64,000 nt of DNA, from positions 2,544,501 to 2,608,500 of the forward strand of contig JAKIMF020000001.1 in NCBI GenBank assembly GCA_022605425.2. The letters are read 5' to 3'. The stretch's first letter is position 1. The number at the start of each line of letters is the position of its first letter. This document shows, one piece after another, positions 20,315 to 29,533 of the stretch. Both the position numbers and the translations under genes were made by a program. The DNA is from Hamiltosporidium tvaerminnensis (lineage: Eukaryota; Microsporidia; Dubosqiidae). Under the pieces are notes generated by a model. That model searched no databases, was not told the origin of the DNA, and was given only the letters and a program-made list of their open reading frames with translations.

Positions 20315-21295
20315 TTAACTAATATTAAATTTGTGTCCTATTTGATACAATATTTCTCCTGCCAATATCTCATGAATCAGTATTTTTCTATACGAATTCA
20401 TTTTTTTATAAACAAAATTTATTTCTTTATTTTCGATTCGATATCTAGCATACAAACAACAAAATACACCACAATCATCTGAATTATACTGTTTTGGAAT
20501 ATTTTTTATATTGCGAATACCAAAACAATTATAATTTGGTAAACCGGTTGCAATGAAATATTCTTTGATTTTTTTGCAGACAAAAATATCGAAGAATCCT
20601 AATGAATTGTAATATTCGATTGATTTAGAATATAAATCTACAACTACCAAAGTCCAATGGCTATTTTTATGAATCGGTATTAAAATCAACTCGTAATTAG
20701 AAATATCTTGATTTAAATTCCATTTTCTCACCCACTCAATACCTTTTTCACACAAAGTAGTATAAAAATAAGTAGAAAATACTTTTATAAATTTTCCTGT
20801 TTTCATAGAATATTCTTCAATAATTTTAAAATAAAAATTTATAATTTTGTCGTTCAACCAATTCCTTGGTAATAAAGTACAGAAATCTGTAAAATAAATT
20901 CCCATTTTATATTTTTTTACGAAAATATCTTTTTTCAACATTTTTTTAATTAAAATATTTAAATCGTAATACGAATCAAATGAAGAATTTCCAGTTTTAA
21001 ATTTTTCTTTTAAATAAATTTCTACTAATCTCTTTGTATTTGAATAACTTAAACATAAAAATTTGTAAATAAAATCATCAATAAAATACTTTTCGTTCAG
21101 AATATCAAAATATTTTGATATTTTCTCTTCATTTTTTATTATTATTATTTTATCATCATTTCCAATATTATGTTGTATATTTTCTTCTTTAATTGTTATG
21201 TTTATATTCTTTATATTCTCTTTAATACAAAAATCATTATCACAACTACTTTCTGACACATCTTCATAACTCAACTTGAAATCATAATCATTCAT
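20315..21295 (-). CDS. ULP1: Ulp1-type SUMO protease (C48 family), 326 aa
   Basis: Cysteine protease that would mature SUMO and remove it from targets, usually at the nuclear envelope. The catalytic domain covers about residues 135-322 at the C-terminus. Motifs are NWLNDKIINFY (145-155), the His box HWTLVVVD (His213, Trp214), SKSIEYYNSLGF (223-234), the oxyanion Gln269, and the nucleophile box DDCGVF (Cys275). The position of the catalytic Asp (YYDS in SENP1 and Ulp1) is Asn230 here (codon AAT, 20606-20608). The other three key residues are intact. The N-terminal 130 residues are acidic and Ile/Asn-rich, without recognised domains. No CCC motif is seen near the ATG at 21295. Together with the PH and TLDc genes it forms the densest same-strand cluster in the window. 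Confidence 0.9.
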   Translation of the reverse strand: MNDYDFKLSYEDVSESSCDNDFCIKENIKNINITIKEENIQHNIGNDDKIIIIKNEEKISKYFDILNEKYFIDDFIYKFLCLSYSNTKRLVEIYLKEKFKTGNSSFDSYYDLNILIKKMLKKDIFVKKYKMGIYFTDFCTLLPRNWLNDKIINFYFKIIEEYSMKTGKFIKVFSTYFYTTLCEKGIEWVRKWNLNQDISNYELILIPIHKNSHWTLVVVDLYSKSIEYYNSLGFFDIFVCKKIKEYFIATGLPNYNCFGIRNIKNIPKQYNSDDCGVFCCLYARYRIENKEINFVYKKMNSYRKILIHEILAGEILYQIGHKFNIS

Positions 21296-21645
21296 TTTTT
21301 TACAGTTTTTTTTACAAAATAAAAATTATAAAAGTTGAATAAAAATGTGGATTTATTAATTTTAACGCTCTAAATTTTTATGTCAGTTTTTTTATTCTTT
21401 GTTTTACTCCTTTTTTAAATTCAGGAGAATATTGATGAGATATTTTGAAAAACTTATTTCAAATACCACATTTTTCCTGTAATTTAGGTTTTTTTATAAA
21501 TTAATCATTTTCTACTCTTTAAGAGATATAAAATCATAATTTATTTATAATAACAATTTATAATATTCGGAATAAATATTAAGTAAAATCTAACAATTTA
21601 AAGTCTTACAATTTAAAAAAAATAATAAAAATCTTTTTTATTTCT
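21296..21645. other. AT-rich spacer
   Basis: About 350 bp between two same-strand genes. No gene or repeat recognised. Confidence 0.5.
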
Positions 21646-23766
21646 CTATTCAACTTTGCAAATAATATTTCCTTGTCTCATAGAAATAGAAAGTAACCAT
21701 CTTAGAAATATAGTTGAGTTATCGAATCTAAAGAAATAAAATGCTCCGTTACATTCTAAGGCAAATTCTAAAATAGGAATTTTTACAGCAAATTCTTCAT
21801 TTCCGTTATTTATAAGAATGTTGTAGTTGGAAAATTGTTTGTTCAAGCTTATGATTTTGCTGTCGGTTATGTCAATCAAATCATCGTTTCTTTTTTTGTA
21901 GAATTTTAGAGGGCAGGTAAGAAGCGAATTGAGAAAGCTGTGGTTTTTTACGATCAGTATTTTACATTCTAAAATGTTTATAGAATATTTTTTGGTGTAA
22001 AAGAAGTTGCTATCTTCTGGACAGACAAGATCACCGTCTCTTTCATTTGCGTAGTGAGATGCACATGCTCTATATCTCTTGCCGTTTAAACAGGTTAAAA
22101 AGTTACCTCTTAGATTAAACCAATTTAACTGATATCTTCCGTTTTTACCTCTTTTTTGTATTTTTCCTACGATTGATCCAGATCGAAGATCATTTAGATT
22201 ATCAACTGATTCTATAAATACATATTGCTGGGATTTTCTATTGAAAACAAATCTACGGATGTCACTTTTCGTGTTTTCGTATTTTGGTGTTTTAGGACCC
22301 GAAACTCTAGATTCTGCCTCTTTCATGATAACGAATCCTTCTTCATTTTTATCAAGCGTGCCGGTTGCTTTTTTGATGAGTTTTTCTTCTTTTTGTATCT
22401 TTTTGTCATTTTCAACGTTTTTCTTGGTTTCATTAGCTTTTTGTTGGTTGCCCGAGACTTCATTTTTTTTCTTCGATTTTTCTTTTGGAGTAATTTTTAT
22501 GATTTCACCGCCTTTATCAACAAAGAATTTGTTTATTTTAGCCTGAACTTTGTTAGATGAAATAATTTCTTCAATATTACGAACAGGATACACAGATGTT
22601 CCTAAAGCGACATATCCAGGAGTTGACATAGTTGTATTTCCGGTTTTAATAGTACTATCTTGGACAGAATCAAAATCCGATTTATAAATGTCTTCTGAAA
22701 TATTCTTATCTTCTTTATTATCTAAAGAAAGTGAAATTATTGGTTCGTTTGGAATTTCTCCAATGGCTTCTGGTTTATCGATTTTTTCTATTATCTCTGC
22801 ACTCGTAGAAGCAGCTTTTAATTCGTAAGTAGGTGACTCTTTCACTATATTTTCTGAGAAATCGCTTTTCGCTGACGAAATAATATTTTCCTCTTTGAAA
22901 TCCATAATTTCTTTGCTATTTTCCTCGTTTAAATTCATATTTTTTTCAATTTCTTTATTTAAAGAAACTTGAATGATCTTTGGAATTAAATTTTCACTTT
23001 CACACGAAATATTTTTAATTTCTTCTTTGCTTTCAAAATCATCGACTTCAATCTGTGTAGAAATAATATTTCTTACAACGAAACCATCAGTTACATCATT
23101 TTTCAAATCATTTAAAGAAGAAAACTGACTTGGTACTTTGGAATTCAAAACCTCGTAACTATGATAAATAGTATTTGTTACAGCATGAGGCGGTTCAACC
23201 AATTTTTTTGGCAAATTTTCTTCAATAATTGTTTGTTCCTCTACCTCTGTATTCTTATAAGTATTTGTACAGCCATATAAATCATTTAGAACATCCGTCA
23301 ATTTATAAACCTCATCATTTTCTTTTTTAGACACATTCTCTGACACCAAATCATTCTTTATATTGAAATCAGCTTTTTCACTTTCTTTTATTTCATTTTC
23401 TTCTTCTCTATCATTCTCCTTTTTAATTTGTATCAAACTCATATTTTTACTTGCACAAAAATCGCATTCAGGATAATTGAATCTGTTTCTTAAAACCATT
23501 CCCATTTGTAACATATCTTTCCTAGCATCTTCATTAAGAAGTTCTTCGATATAATCTATTTCATCGTATCCGTCACTTCCACACCAAACACATTTATTAT
23601 CAACATTATCTTCTTGGATAATAAAATCTGGTCCCAAAGAGGAAATACTAGGTTCGTATACGCTAATAGTTGTTTCTTTATCTTCATCAGAATCTTTTTT
23701 CGCCACAAATCTGTTTAATCTAGGAGTTGTCACATTTTTTCGTAAATAAATATCTTTCTCTGTCAT
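21646..23766 (-). CDS. PH-domain protein with N-terminal paired-cysteine motifs, 706 aa
   Basis: The largest gene here. The C-terminal 178 residues (about 529-706) form a pleckstrin-homology-like domain. It opens with GSIVGKIQKRGKNGRYQLNW, matching the 'G.l.KrG..n..Wk.RWF.L.g..L' signature, and ends with a typical final helix around Trp (FLRWLLSISMR). The domain is longer than a usual 100-residue PH because of an inserted Cys-containing loop. Near the N-terminus, C59-x2-C62 and C101-x2-C104 could bind one zinc. Between them and the PH domain lie about 400 residues of acidic, Glu/Asn/Ser-rich disordered sequence and a Lys-rich coiled stretch (425-470). A role as a membrane- or phosphoinositide-recruited scaffold is inferred. 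The ATG at 23766 is the first in frame. Confidence 0.75.
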   Translation of the reverse strand: MTEKDIYLRKNVTTPRLNRFVAKKDSDEDKETTISVYEPSISSLGPDFIIQEDNVDNKCVWCGSDGYDEIDYIEELLNEDARKDMLQMGMVLRNRFNYPECDFCASKNMSLIQIKKENDREEENEIKESEKADFNIKNDLVSENVSKKENDEVYKLTDVLNDLYGCTNTYKNTEVEEQTIIEENLPKKLVEPPHAVTNTIYHSYEVLNSKVPSQFSSLNDLKNDVTDGFVVRNIISTQIEVDDFESKEEIKNISCESENLIPKIIQVSLNKEIEKNMNLNEENSKEIMDFKEENIISSAKSDFSENIVKESPTYELKAASTSAEIIEKIDKPEAIGEIPNEPIISLSLDNKEDKNISEDIYKSDFDSVQDSTIKTGNTTMSTPGYVALGTSVYPVRNIEEIISSNKVQAKINKFFVDKGGEIIKITPKEKSKKKNEVSGNQQKANETKKNVENDKKIQKEEKLIKKATGTLDKNEEGFVIMKEAESRVSGPKTPKYENTKSDIRRFVFNRKSQQYVFIESVDNLNDLRSGSIVGKIQKRGKNGRYQLNWFNLRGNFLTCLNGKRYRACASHYANERDGDLVCPEDSNFFYTKKYSINILECKILIVKNHSFLNSLLTCPLKFYKKRNDDLIDITDSKIISLNKQFSNYNILINNGNEEFAVKIPILEFALECNGAFYFFRFDNSTIFLRWLLSISMRQGNIICKVE

Positions 23767-24224
23767 ATACCTTCCACTTTCTATTTCAATATTTATCTAC
23801 TTTTTTTATTAATCAATTGTCTCCTTTTTTTTATTCACTCTATATATTTGTTGGTTACTTCCCTTTTTTACAATTATTTCGTTCTTATTAATTGATTTGT
23901 CTACATTTGTAGTTCTTAATTTTTTTGTTTTCATCTACTGATTCGTCTAAATATATTATTGTTTACAATTTTGTCGTTTCTGTTCATTAATCAGATTTAC
24001 TAAATTGTCAAATTCATTCTTTAAAAAAACGTTCTTTTACTAAATTCAAATTTTGAAAAAAATTGATGGCAATTTGTTCTTTAAACATACAATGTTCCTT
24101 AAAATAAATAGTACTCAAAGAATCAAATTTACATCGTTTCAGAGTAAGTAACTTTTAAGATACTTACACTCTAAAAATTCACAAAATTTATATGATTTCA
24201 TAAAAAAAAATTTAATAAAAAAAA
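23767..24224. other. AT-rich spacer
   Basis: No gene recognised between the PH-domain gene and the duplication behind the TLDc gene. Confidence 0.5.
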
Positions 24225-24382
24225 GTTTGAAATGAGAAAATTGATATGAAAACAACCCACCAAACATCAACTGACCAAACTTCTAATCCTTTAATAAAAA
24301 ACAGTTTGAAATGAGAAAATTGACATAAAAAATCCCCGCTAAACATCAACTGACCAAACTTCCAATCTTTCAATAAAAAATT
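24225..24382 (-). repeat. 79-bp tandem duplication of the TLDc gene's 3' end
   Basis: Two copies of 79 bp (24225-24303 and 24304-24382), each containing GTTTGAAATGAGAAAATTGA and ACATCAACTGACCAAACTTC. The right copy includes the last codons and stop of the TLDc gene. In the left copy the stop codon TAG reads TGG. Confidence 0.8.
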
Positions 24383-25016
24383 TTTGTTTTGAACTTAAAC
24401 ATTCGTTGTAAAATGTCGTTACAGGATACGATTCACCACTAAGAATATCACTATTAAACAAAAGACCGAAATGCCCGTCACTACATCCAAACGCAAGGTA
24501 GTCAATTGTGCACAGACAAAAATATGTATTTTCACCACTAGCTCTATAAATACTAACTTTACTCTCACAATTTGCAGATATTTGTTCTGTACAATTTTTA
24601 TTTTCCATACTTTCAGTGGAATGAGATTCACTAAATTTGAAAAGAAACGAATTTAATTTTCCAAACGCAGAATTTTTTATTTCTATTTTTGTTGCAAAAA
24701 AAGCGCCAAAAATATTTTTATTAACATCCTGGCACACAAAAATGTATGGCGGTTTCTTATTGGACAAACAAGTAAGTAAAGTTTTAAGAGAAAATCCATT
24801 TTCATACGTAGAATACACCAAATCCCACGATTCTACCATTTGGTATCTTTGCTCTAAAGAGTCTTGTATTCCTGTTATTAGTTCGTCAGTAAGAATTGTA
24901 TTCATATAGACCGCTTTGTTATAAAGAAGTTGAAATTCCATTATTTTCTCTTCTGCTTGATTCTTATCTGAATTTCTGTTCCATCTCCGTTTAAAAAATT
25001 GTCTTAAAAAATTCAT
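24339..25016 (-). CDS. TLDc-domain protein (OXR1-like), 225 aa
   Basis: TLDc-domain protein related to OXR1/NCOA7. In other eukaryotes these proteins act in oxidative-stress resistance and bind the V-ATPase. The TLDc domain occupies about residues 45-225: ESWDLVYSTYENGFSLKTLL (family 'W.LlYst..dG.Sl.tLl'), IFGAFFATKI ('iFGaf'), GENTYFCLCTIDYLAFGCSD, GHFGLLFNSDILSGESYPVT ('ggfgLyld..l..G.S..c.TF.N'), and the terminal FFIERLEVWSVDV. The N-terminal 30 residues are basic (RQFFKRRWNRNSDK). The ATG at 25016 follows GGGGC directly, supporting the start. The last codons are duplicated immediately downstream. Confidence 0.88.
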   Translation of the reverse strand: MNFLRQFFKRRWNRNSDKNQAEEKIMEFQLLYNKAVYMNTILTDELITGIQDSLEQRYQMVESWDLVYSTYENGFSLKTLLTCLSNKKPPYIFVCQDVNKNIFGAFFATKIEIKNSAFGKLNSFLFKFSESHSTESMENKNCTEQISANCESKVSIYRASGENTYFCLCTIDYLAFGCSDGHFGLLFNSDILSGESYPVTTFYNECLSSKQKFFIERLEVWSVDV

Positions 25017-25017
25017 G

Positions 25018-25021
25018 CCCC
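25018..25021 (-). promoter_or_regulatory. GGGG start-proximal motif of the TLDc gene
   Basis: GGGG lies one nucleotide before the ATG at 25016 (GGGGC-ATG). Confidence 0.55.
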
Positions 25022-25287
25022 ATTAATAGATTGATTTTTAAAAAAAGTAAATTTTTGGAAAAAAAACTTTTTCTCAAAAAATAAAATTATTAAATATTCG
25101 TTTACTTTTTTAAGTAGAAAATAAAACAAATAAAAAAATAAATCTCAAGATGTTAGTCTATTACATAAAATACAATTTATCATGTTTTTTACTCCTTTTT
25201 TTTCTTATCTTAAATCAAGATTAAAGATGATAATAATTTCTCAAAAAGTGTAATTGTAAAGTAAAAAGTATTTATTTGAAATTTATA

Positions 25288-26015
25288 GTGGAGGGAGGAT
25301 AACCACATAAAAAACTTTCTGCTTGGCAATGAGTGTGTGAAACTGATGTGAGATCATTGTTTAGATTTTTGGTGGGAATAAAACCACACTACATCTTCGG
25401 TTCTTCCATGAGAGTTGTTATGAGGAGGAGAGGTCTACGAAATGGCGAAACTTTTTCTACAAATTTATTTGTAGTTTTTTATGTAACCAGATTGCAGACC
25501 GCAGCTGAACATGTAGGCAATTGCCATGTAAAAGCATGGAAACCTAGCCTTGCTCACTCGGGTTAGAAGACTTAGCGCCTGGGAGATATAAAAATAAAAC
25601 CCATTAAAAGCCAGGAAAGCTAAGTAGCAGGTTATACCTGTTGGTATGACATTGCACTGTCTAGGTGGACCCCATGTAAGTCTCTGAAATATATCTTAGC
25701 TAGAAGTTTATTGGGTTCAGAAAGTGTAGAGTAAGTGGGAATGCTGCAAAGTCTTGGGGGAGCCCAGGGGGGGCTTCGGCCTTCGATCACACTCCATGCA
25801 ACGGACATTAACGAACTCCGGGCAACTGCCTCGCCTATTAATTAGGTTCTACACACCTGGTAGATGAAAGGCTTTGGGACGTAGGTATCGCAGGGGTTAC
25901 CGATGGAGTGTTGGGGTAGTAGTCATTTATGTTAAACCTAGAACTGCGTTAATGTCATGAAAACAAATATAACACTTGCCACTATTTTAAAAAGATATGA
26001 TACTTTTAAATAAAG
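25288..26015 (+). mobile_element. Best-preserved 728-bp non-autonomous retrotransposon-like element
   Basis: The unit runs from GTGGAGGGAGGATAACCAC to TTTTAAATAAAG. It is bounded by a perfect 14-bp direct repeat, ATTTGAAATTTATA, at 25274-25287 and 26016-26029, which I read as a target-site duplication. It has no terminal inverted repeats and no open frame starting with ATG of useful length; a conserved 77-codon frame begins at GTG. It is distinctly less AT-rich than its surroundings. The 3' end is A-rich and contains AATAAA. Copies occur at 2237, 10545, 15895 (direct) and 50801 (inverted). The variable-length TSD and lack of TIRs fit target-primed retroposition, probably driven by a LINE in trans. 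Confidence 0.8.
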
Positions 26016-26029
26016 ATTTGAAATTTATA

Positions 26030-26852
26030 AAAAAATTTTAATTTAAAATCTAAAAAATAATTTTAAAACGAAAATATTTAATTAATTACAATTCATATTT
26101 GAAACAAATCCAAGTTTAAAATTAATTTTACAAATATAAAAAATTTTACTCAAATATAGCTTAAACTTTATTTATTTATTAGTATTATGAAGTAAATATG
26201 ATGCTTTAAAATTTCCCAGGAATAAAATAACTATATTTAAAGAATTTATAGAGCTTTAGAATAATCTCAGTTTTGAATTAATTCAATAATTTCAAATATT
26301 GTTTTTATTTGATTTACTACAAAAATAATTTGTTACATTATTTTTAAATTACTTATTTTAAAATATACTATTGTTTATAAATGTGATTTAGTTTTTTTTC
26401 TAAATTTAGAATATTTAAATATTTTTTTTATTAATTATTTGCTCTGATTAGTAGATTGATTATAATTTTGATTTAATAAAAACCAAGCTTTAATATTTTT
26501 AAGTAACTATAGTAAAATGTGAGAGTAAACAAAACTGAGAATAAAATATTTACATGTTTCCTGATTATATATAAATTTTAAATTAGTCATGTTTTTAAGA
26601 AATGATTAAAAAAGGGGTTTAAGTGATATTATATTCAATAGTTTGAATTATATAAAATATATTTTAAGAGATTACAATATAAAATATTATGACAGTTTTG
26701 GATTTTAGAAAAAAATATACTTTTTTTTAATTTTAAATAAGTAGTTAAAGAAATTTTATCATAAAATTCAAGATATATGATGAAAATTAGAAATTCAATA
26801 TTATTAATTTGTTGCTTAATTTGATGCATTAAAATCGTTTATATAATTCAGT
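26030..26852. other. Gene-free AT-rich region
   Basis: Nothing recognised apart from homopolymer-rich sequence. The 64-codon frame at 26635-26829 looks random. Confidence 0.5.
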
Positions 26853-27790
26853 ATGTCTCGACGACGACTCACCTCGAAATGTTTAATTGGTTTGAAAATA
26901 CAAGACACCAATAAGAGTGCTCCAATTAGTATAAAACTCTTTTTATTTGTTCATAAATCTTACAAAAACCAATATTAGTGGGTAGAACTGGATCTAAAAC
27001 AATTAAAAAGATTCTATTGGTCAAAAAAAATATATGAAATAAAAATTGTTAGAATTGTCTCCATATTTAGTATTTATTGAGAATAGCATGAGAAATTGTT
27101 TGCTTACTTTCTAAAGTTTTCATTTTAAAAAAAGTGTAAATCAATTTGTTTAGATTTCTTTCTAAGAATTCACAGTTACATAAAAAATTTTAGGATACAA
27201 TTGATGCTTTTATGCCATTTTCCGTGCAATTTATTTATTTTCTCAATAATTGCATAACACAAATATTGCTTGAATACCTTCATGGAACTTTATACTTGAT
27301 TAAATTAAAAGCCTTTTAATAAAAATGATTAAGAATGTATACAAATTATAATTGAATAATACAGCATATAGTTAAAAGAACAGTGTTTTTAGACAAAGAA
27401 AATTCTTCATCTGAATAAATTTCTTCGAGAAAAAAGACAGAATGGAATAAAAATAGGTAGAGGGAAACAGGCTAAACATAAAATGCCGAGTTTAAGCTCT
27501 GAAAAAATCAAAGTAAATAAAATAGAAGAAGAAAAGTATGCCAATTAAAAAAACATTCTAAATTTTATTGTGAAATGTCTATGACTACTAAAAATGTGAT
27601 ATGAAAGCTAAAAAATACACAAGAAACAGACCAGTTGGGAGTATAAAATTTTTATTGAAGTTCTAAAGGAATTATGACTCGGATAATATAGTTTAGGATT
27701 ATTTTGGTTTTTTTTCTTATTAATGTAAAATAAAGTTCGTTTCTACGAGCTTAACAGCTAGTCTTTTATATAAAATAATTTTTAAAGTAT
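26853..27790 (+). repeat. Dispersed repeat of about 940 bp, copy A
   Basis: It shares order and local identity with 32160-33312. Landmarks are the start (ACGACGACTCACCTCGAAA vs ACGACGAATCGTCTCGAAA), TTATTTGTTCATAAATCTTA, the ACAGACCAGTTGGGAGTATA block, and the end (CGAGCTTAACAGCTAGTCTT). Both copies are in the same orientation. No coding frame survives and I cannot assign it to a transposon class. Confidence 0.6.
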
Positions 27791-27882
27791 ATTTTAAAAT
27801 ATTTTTACTTAAAGTTTAAGATATTAGGAAAATACAAATACTCTGATAGAAATATTAGAAGTATAAAGTATTAAATATTCGT

Positions 27883-28695
27883 TTAATTATTTGATTTTTT
27901 TTTATTTCTAGAAATGGGATTAAATTTTTCTAAAAATGATGCAAAATTTTCACTTTTACGTCGTAAGGATTGTGGTTCCCGAGTAAGTTTTGTTGAGTTA
28001 CAATACGAAGTATTTCTTTTTAATGAGCTGAATGGTCTATCTCTTTTGGCCTTCTGTTTATCTTCTTTTGTATCGTGATTTTCTTCAGGGTCGCAAAGAG
28101 AATTCATAGTTGAAACAATATTTGAGGATCCCATCTGTCTATTTAATGAAGTTCTTCGAGACTTTTTATTACTTGTTTTTGCATTTAAATTTTTTTTATT
28201 GTAAAGCTCCGAAGTATCGTAATTTACTAAATCTATCTCATTTTCGTTGTTTTGTATGGATAAGGCTTCCTCTTTATCGGTTTTCAATTGAACTGCAACA
28301 ATAGAACTTATATCAATATCTGGGGGGACAGATATAGAAGACCTGTTCAAATGTGTACTATCCAAATATGTTTTTCTTCTTTTTGAAACAAAATCATCTT
28401 TCACAGGCGATCTACATCTTTTCCTTTCAATATTTTCAAATTGTGAAACTTGAGAGATTTCAGGATTATTATTTTGGCCAATCTTTCTTTCAGAAGTTGT
28501 ATCATCACTTATTTTATGAGTAAAAATGGGCGATGATGTAACGATCGGCATAAATTCTAGAGGCAAACAATCAATCACCTTCAATTCTCTATTATCAACA
28601 GATCCTGCTAATATTTCATCTCTCGATTTTCTTAATATGTTATAGAATCTATCTGAACATAAAAAAATGCCGAAATATATAACGAGAAAACGCAT
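27883..28695 (-). CDS. Secreted, NLS-rich disordered protein (candidate effector), 270 aa
   Basis: No known family. From the second ATG (28695) the N-terminus MRFLVIYFGIFLCSDRFYNI is a credible signal peptide. The rest is disordered and Ser/Asn/Lys-rich. It carries several basic clusters of nuclear-localisation type: RKRCR (91-95) and KRRK (105-108), spaced like a bipartite signal, then KKSRR (177-181) and a Lys-rich C-terminus. A secreted protein with nuclear signals fits a host-nucleus effector; this is inference. I prefer the ATG at 28695 because GGGC precedes it directly, exactly as in the TLDc gene. The alternative ATG at 28701 only adds Met-Gly. Its promoter faces about 0.8 kb of spacer with SINE-like tails. 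Confidence 0.65.
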   Translation of the reverse strand: MRFLVIYFGIFLCSDRFYNILRKSRDEILAGSVDNRELKVIDCLPLEFMPIVTSSPIFTHKISDDTTSERKIGQNNNPEISQVSQFENIERKRCRSPVKDDFVSKRRKTYLDSTHLNRSSISVPPDIDISSIVAVQLKTDKEEALSIQNNENEIDLVNYDTSELYNKKNLNAKTSNKKSRRTSLNRQMGSSNIVSTMNSLCDPEENHDTKEDKQKAKRDRPFSSLKRNTSYCNSTKLTREPQSLRRKSENFASFLEKFNPISRNKKKSNN

Positions 28696-28696
28696 G

Positions 28697-28699
28697 CCC
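28697..28699 (-). promoter_or_regulatory. GGG start-proximal motif
   Basis: GGGC immediately before the ATG at 28695, the same arrangement as in the TLDc gene. Confidence 0.4.
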
Positions 28700-28951
28700 A
28701 TATATCTATCAAACGTAATAAATATAAATTATCATAAATTATTAATCAATTTCGTAAGATAGTTCTTTATTCTTTTTTTAGATTAAATTTTATTTTTGAG
28801 CTTTTTTTACCATTTTAAGTAATTATTAAATTTTATTTTATAAATTGCAATTTTTTAATAAATCGAAAAATTATAAGATTTTAGTGTGGGTAATACACAA
28901 TTTTCATTATTTTTATTAAACTCAATGTTACCTCTGTTTTTAGTAGTGGTC

Positions 28952-29071
28952 TATAAAAATAGATATCTATTTACTTATCCCAATTCTCTTGTACTTCAAG
29001 TGTAGATAAATATAAAAATAGATATCTACTTACTTATCCCAATTCTCTTGTACCTCTCGAGTGTTTAAGAT
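28952..29071 (-). repeat. Tandem dimer of the SINE-like 3' tail
   Basis: Two copies start TATAAAAATAGATATCTA at 28952 and 29011, and a third partial start is at 29072. On the minus strand each contains a GAGGTACAAGAGAATTGGGA-type tail followed by TAAGTAAGTA, the 3' end of the short element seen at 60924-61147. Confidence 0.6.
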
Positions 29072-29533
29072 TATAAAAATAAATTACAAGTAATTATTTA
29101 GGAATTATTTTCCTTTAATATGCACCAAAACAATTTTATAATTTATTTTTTTGATAGATTAAATCCGCTAGTAATTTATATAAAAACAGTAAATCAAACA
29201 CAAAATAGTACTACTTTAATAAATTATTTTATTACCAAATTCGATATTAGAAAAGAGGAATTTTAACCGCCAAAAATATATTCAAATTGTAAATAAATAT
29301 TTAATTAAATAAAGACAAGACTAATTCAATGTTAAATATATTTCTACTTTTTTAAATTTATAATTTCAAACGAAAATCAAATATTTGACAAAGAATATCT
29401 TTCTCTGTTTATTGACCTATTATGCCAAAAAAAAAGTAGAAGACGGTATAAAAATATGCGTTCAGATAATTTTTAAAGAAATTAAACTAAATACATTACA
29501 AAAAATAAATCATTTTATTTTTAAAGCTGCGCG

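Noticed and set aside
22225-22560. Antisense Phe-rich frames within the PH-domain gene
   Set aside because: They arise from the complement of Lys/Glu-rich codons.
25333-25566. 77-codon frame inside the 728-bp element, also present at 51248-51481
   Set aside because: It starts with GTG, is broken in older copies, and its presence in two copies follows from their recent common origin.
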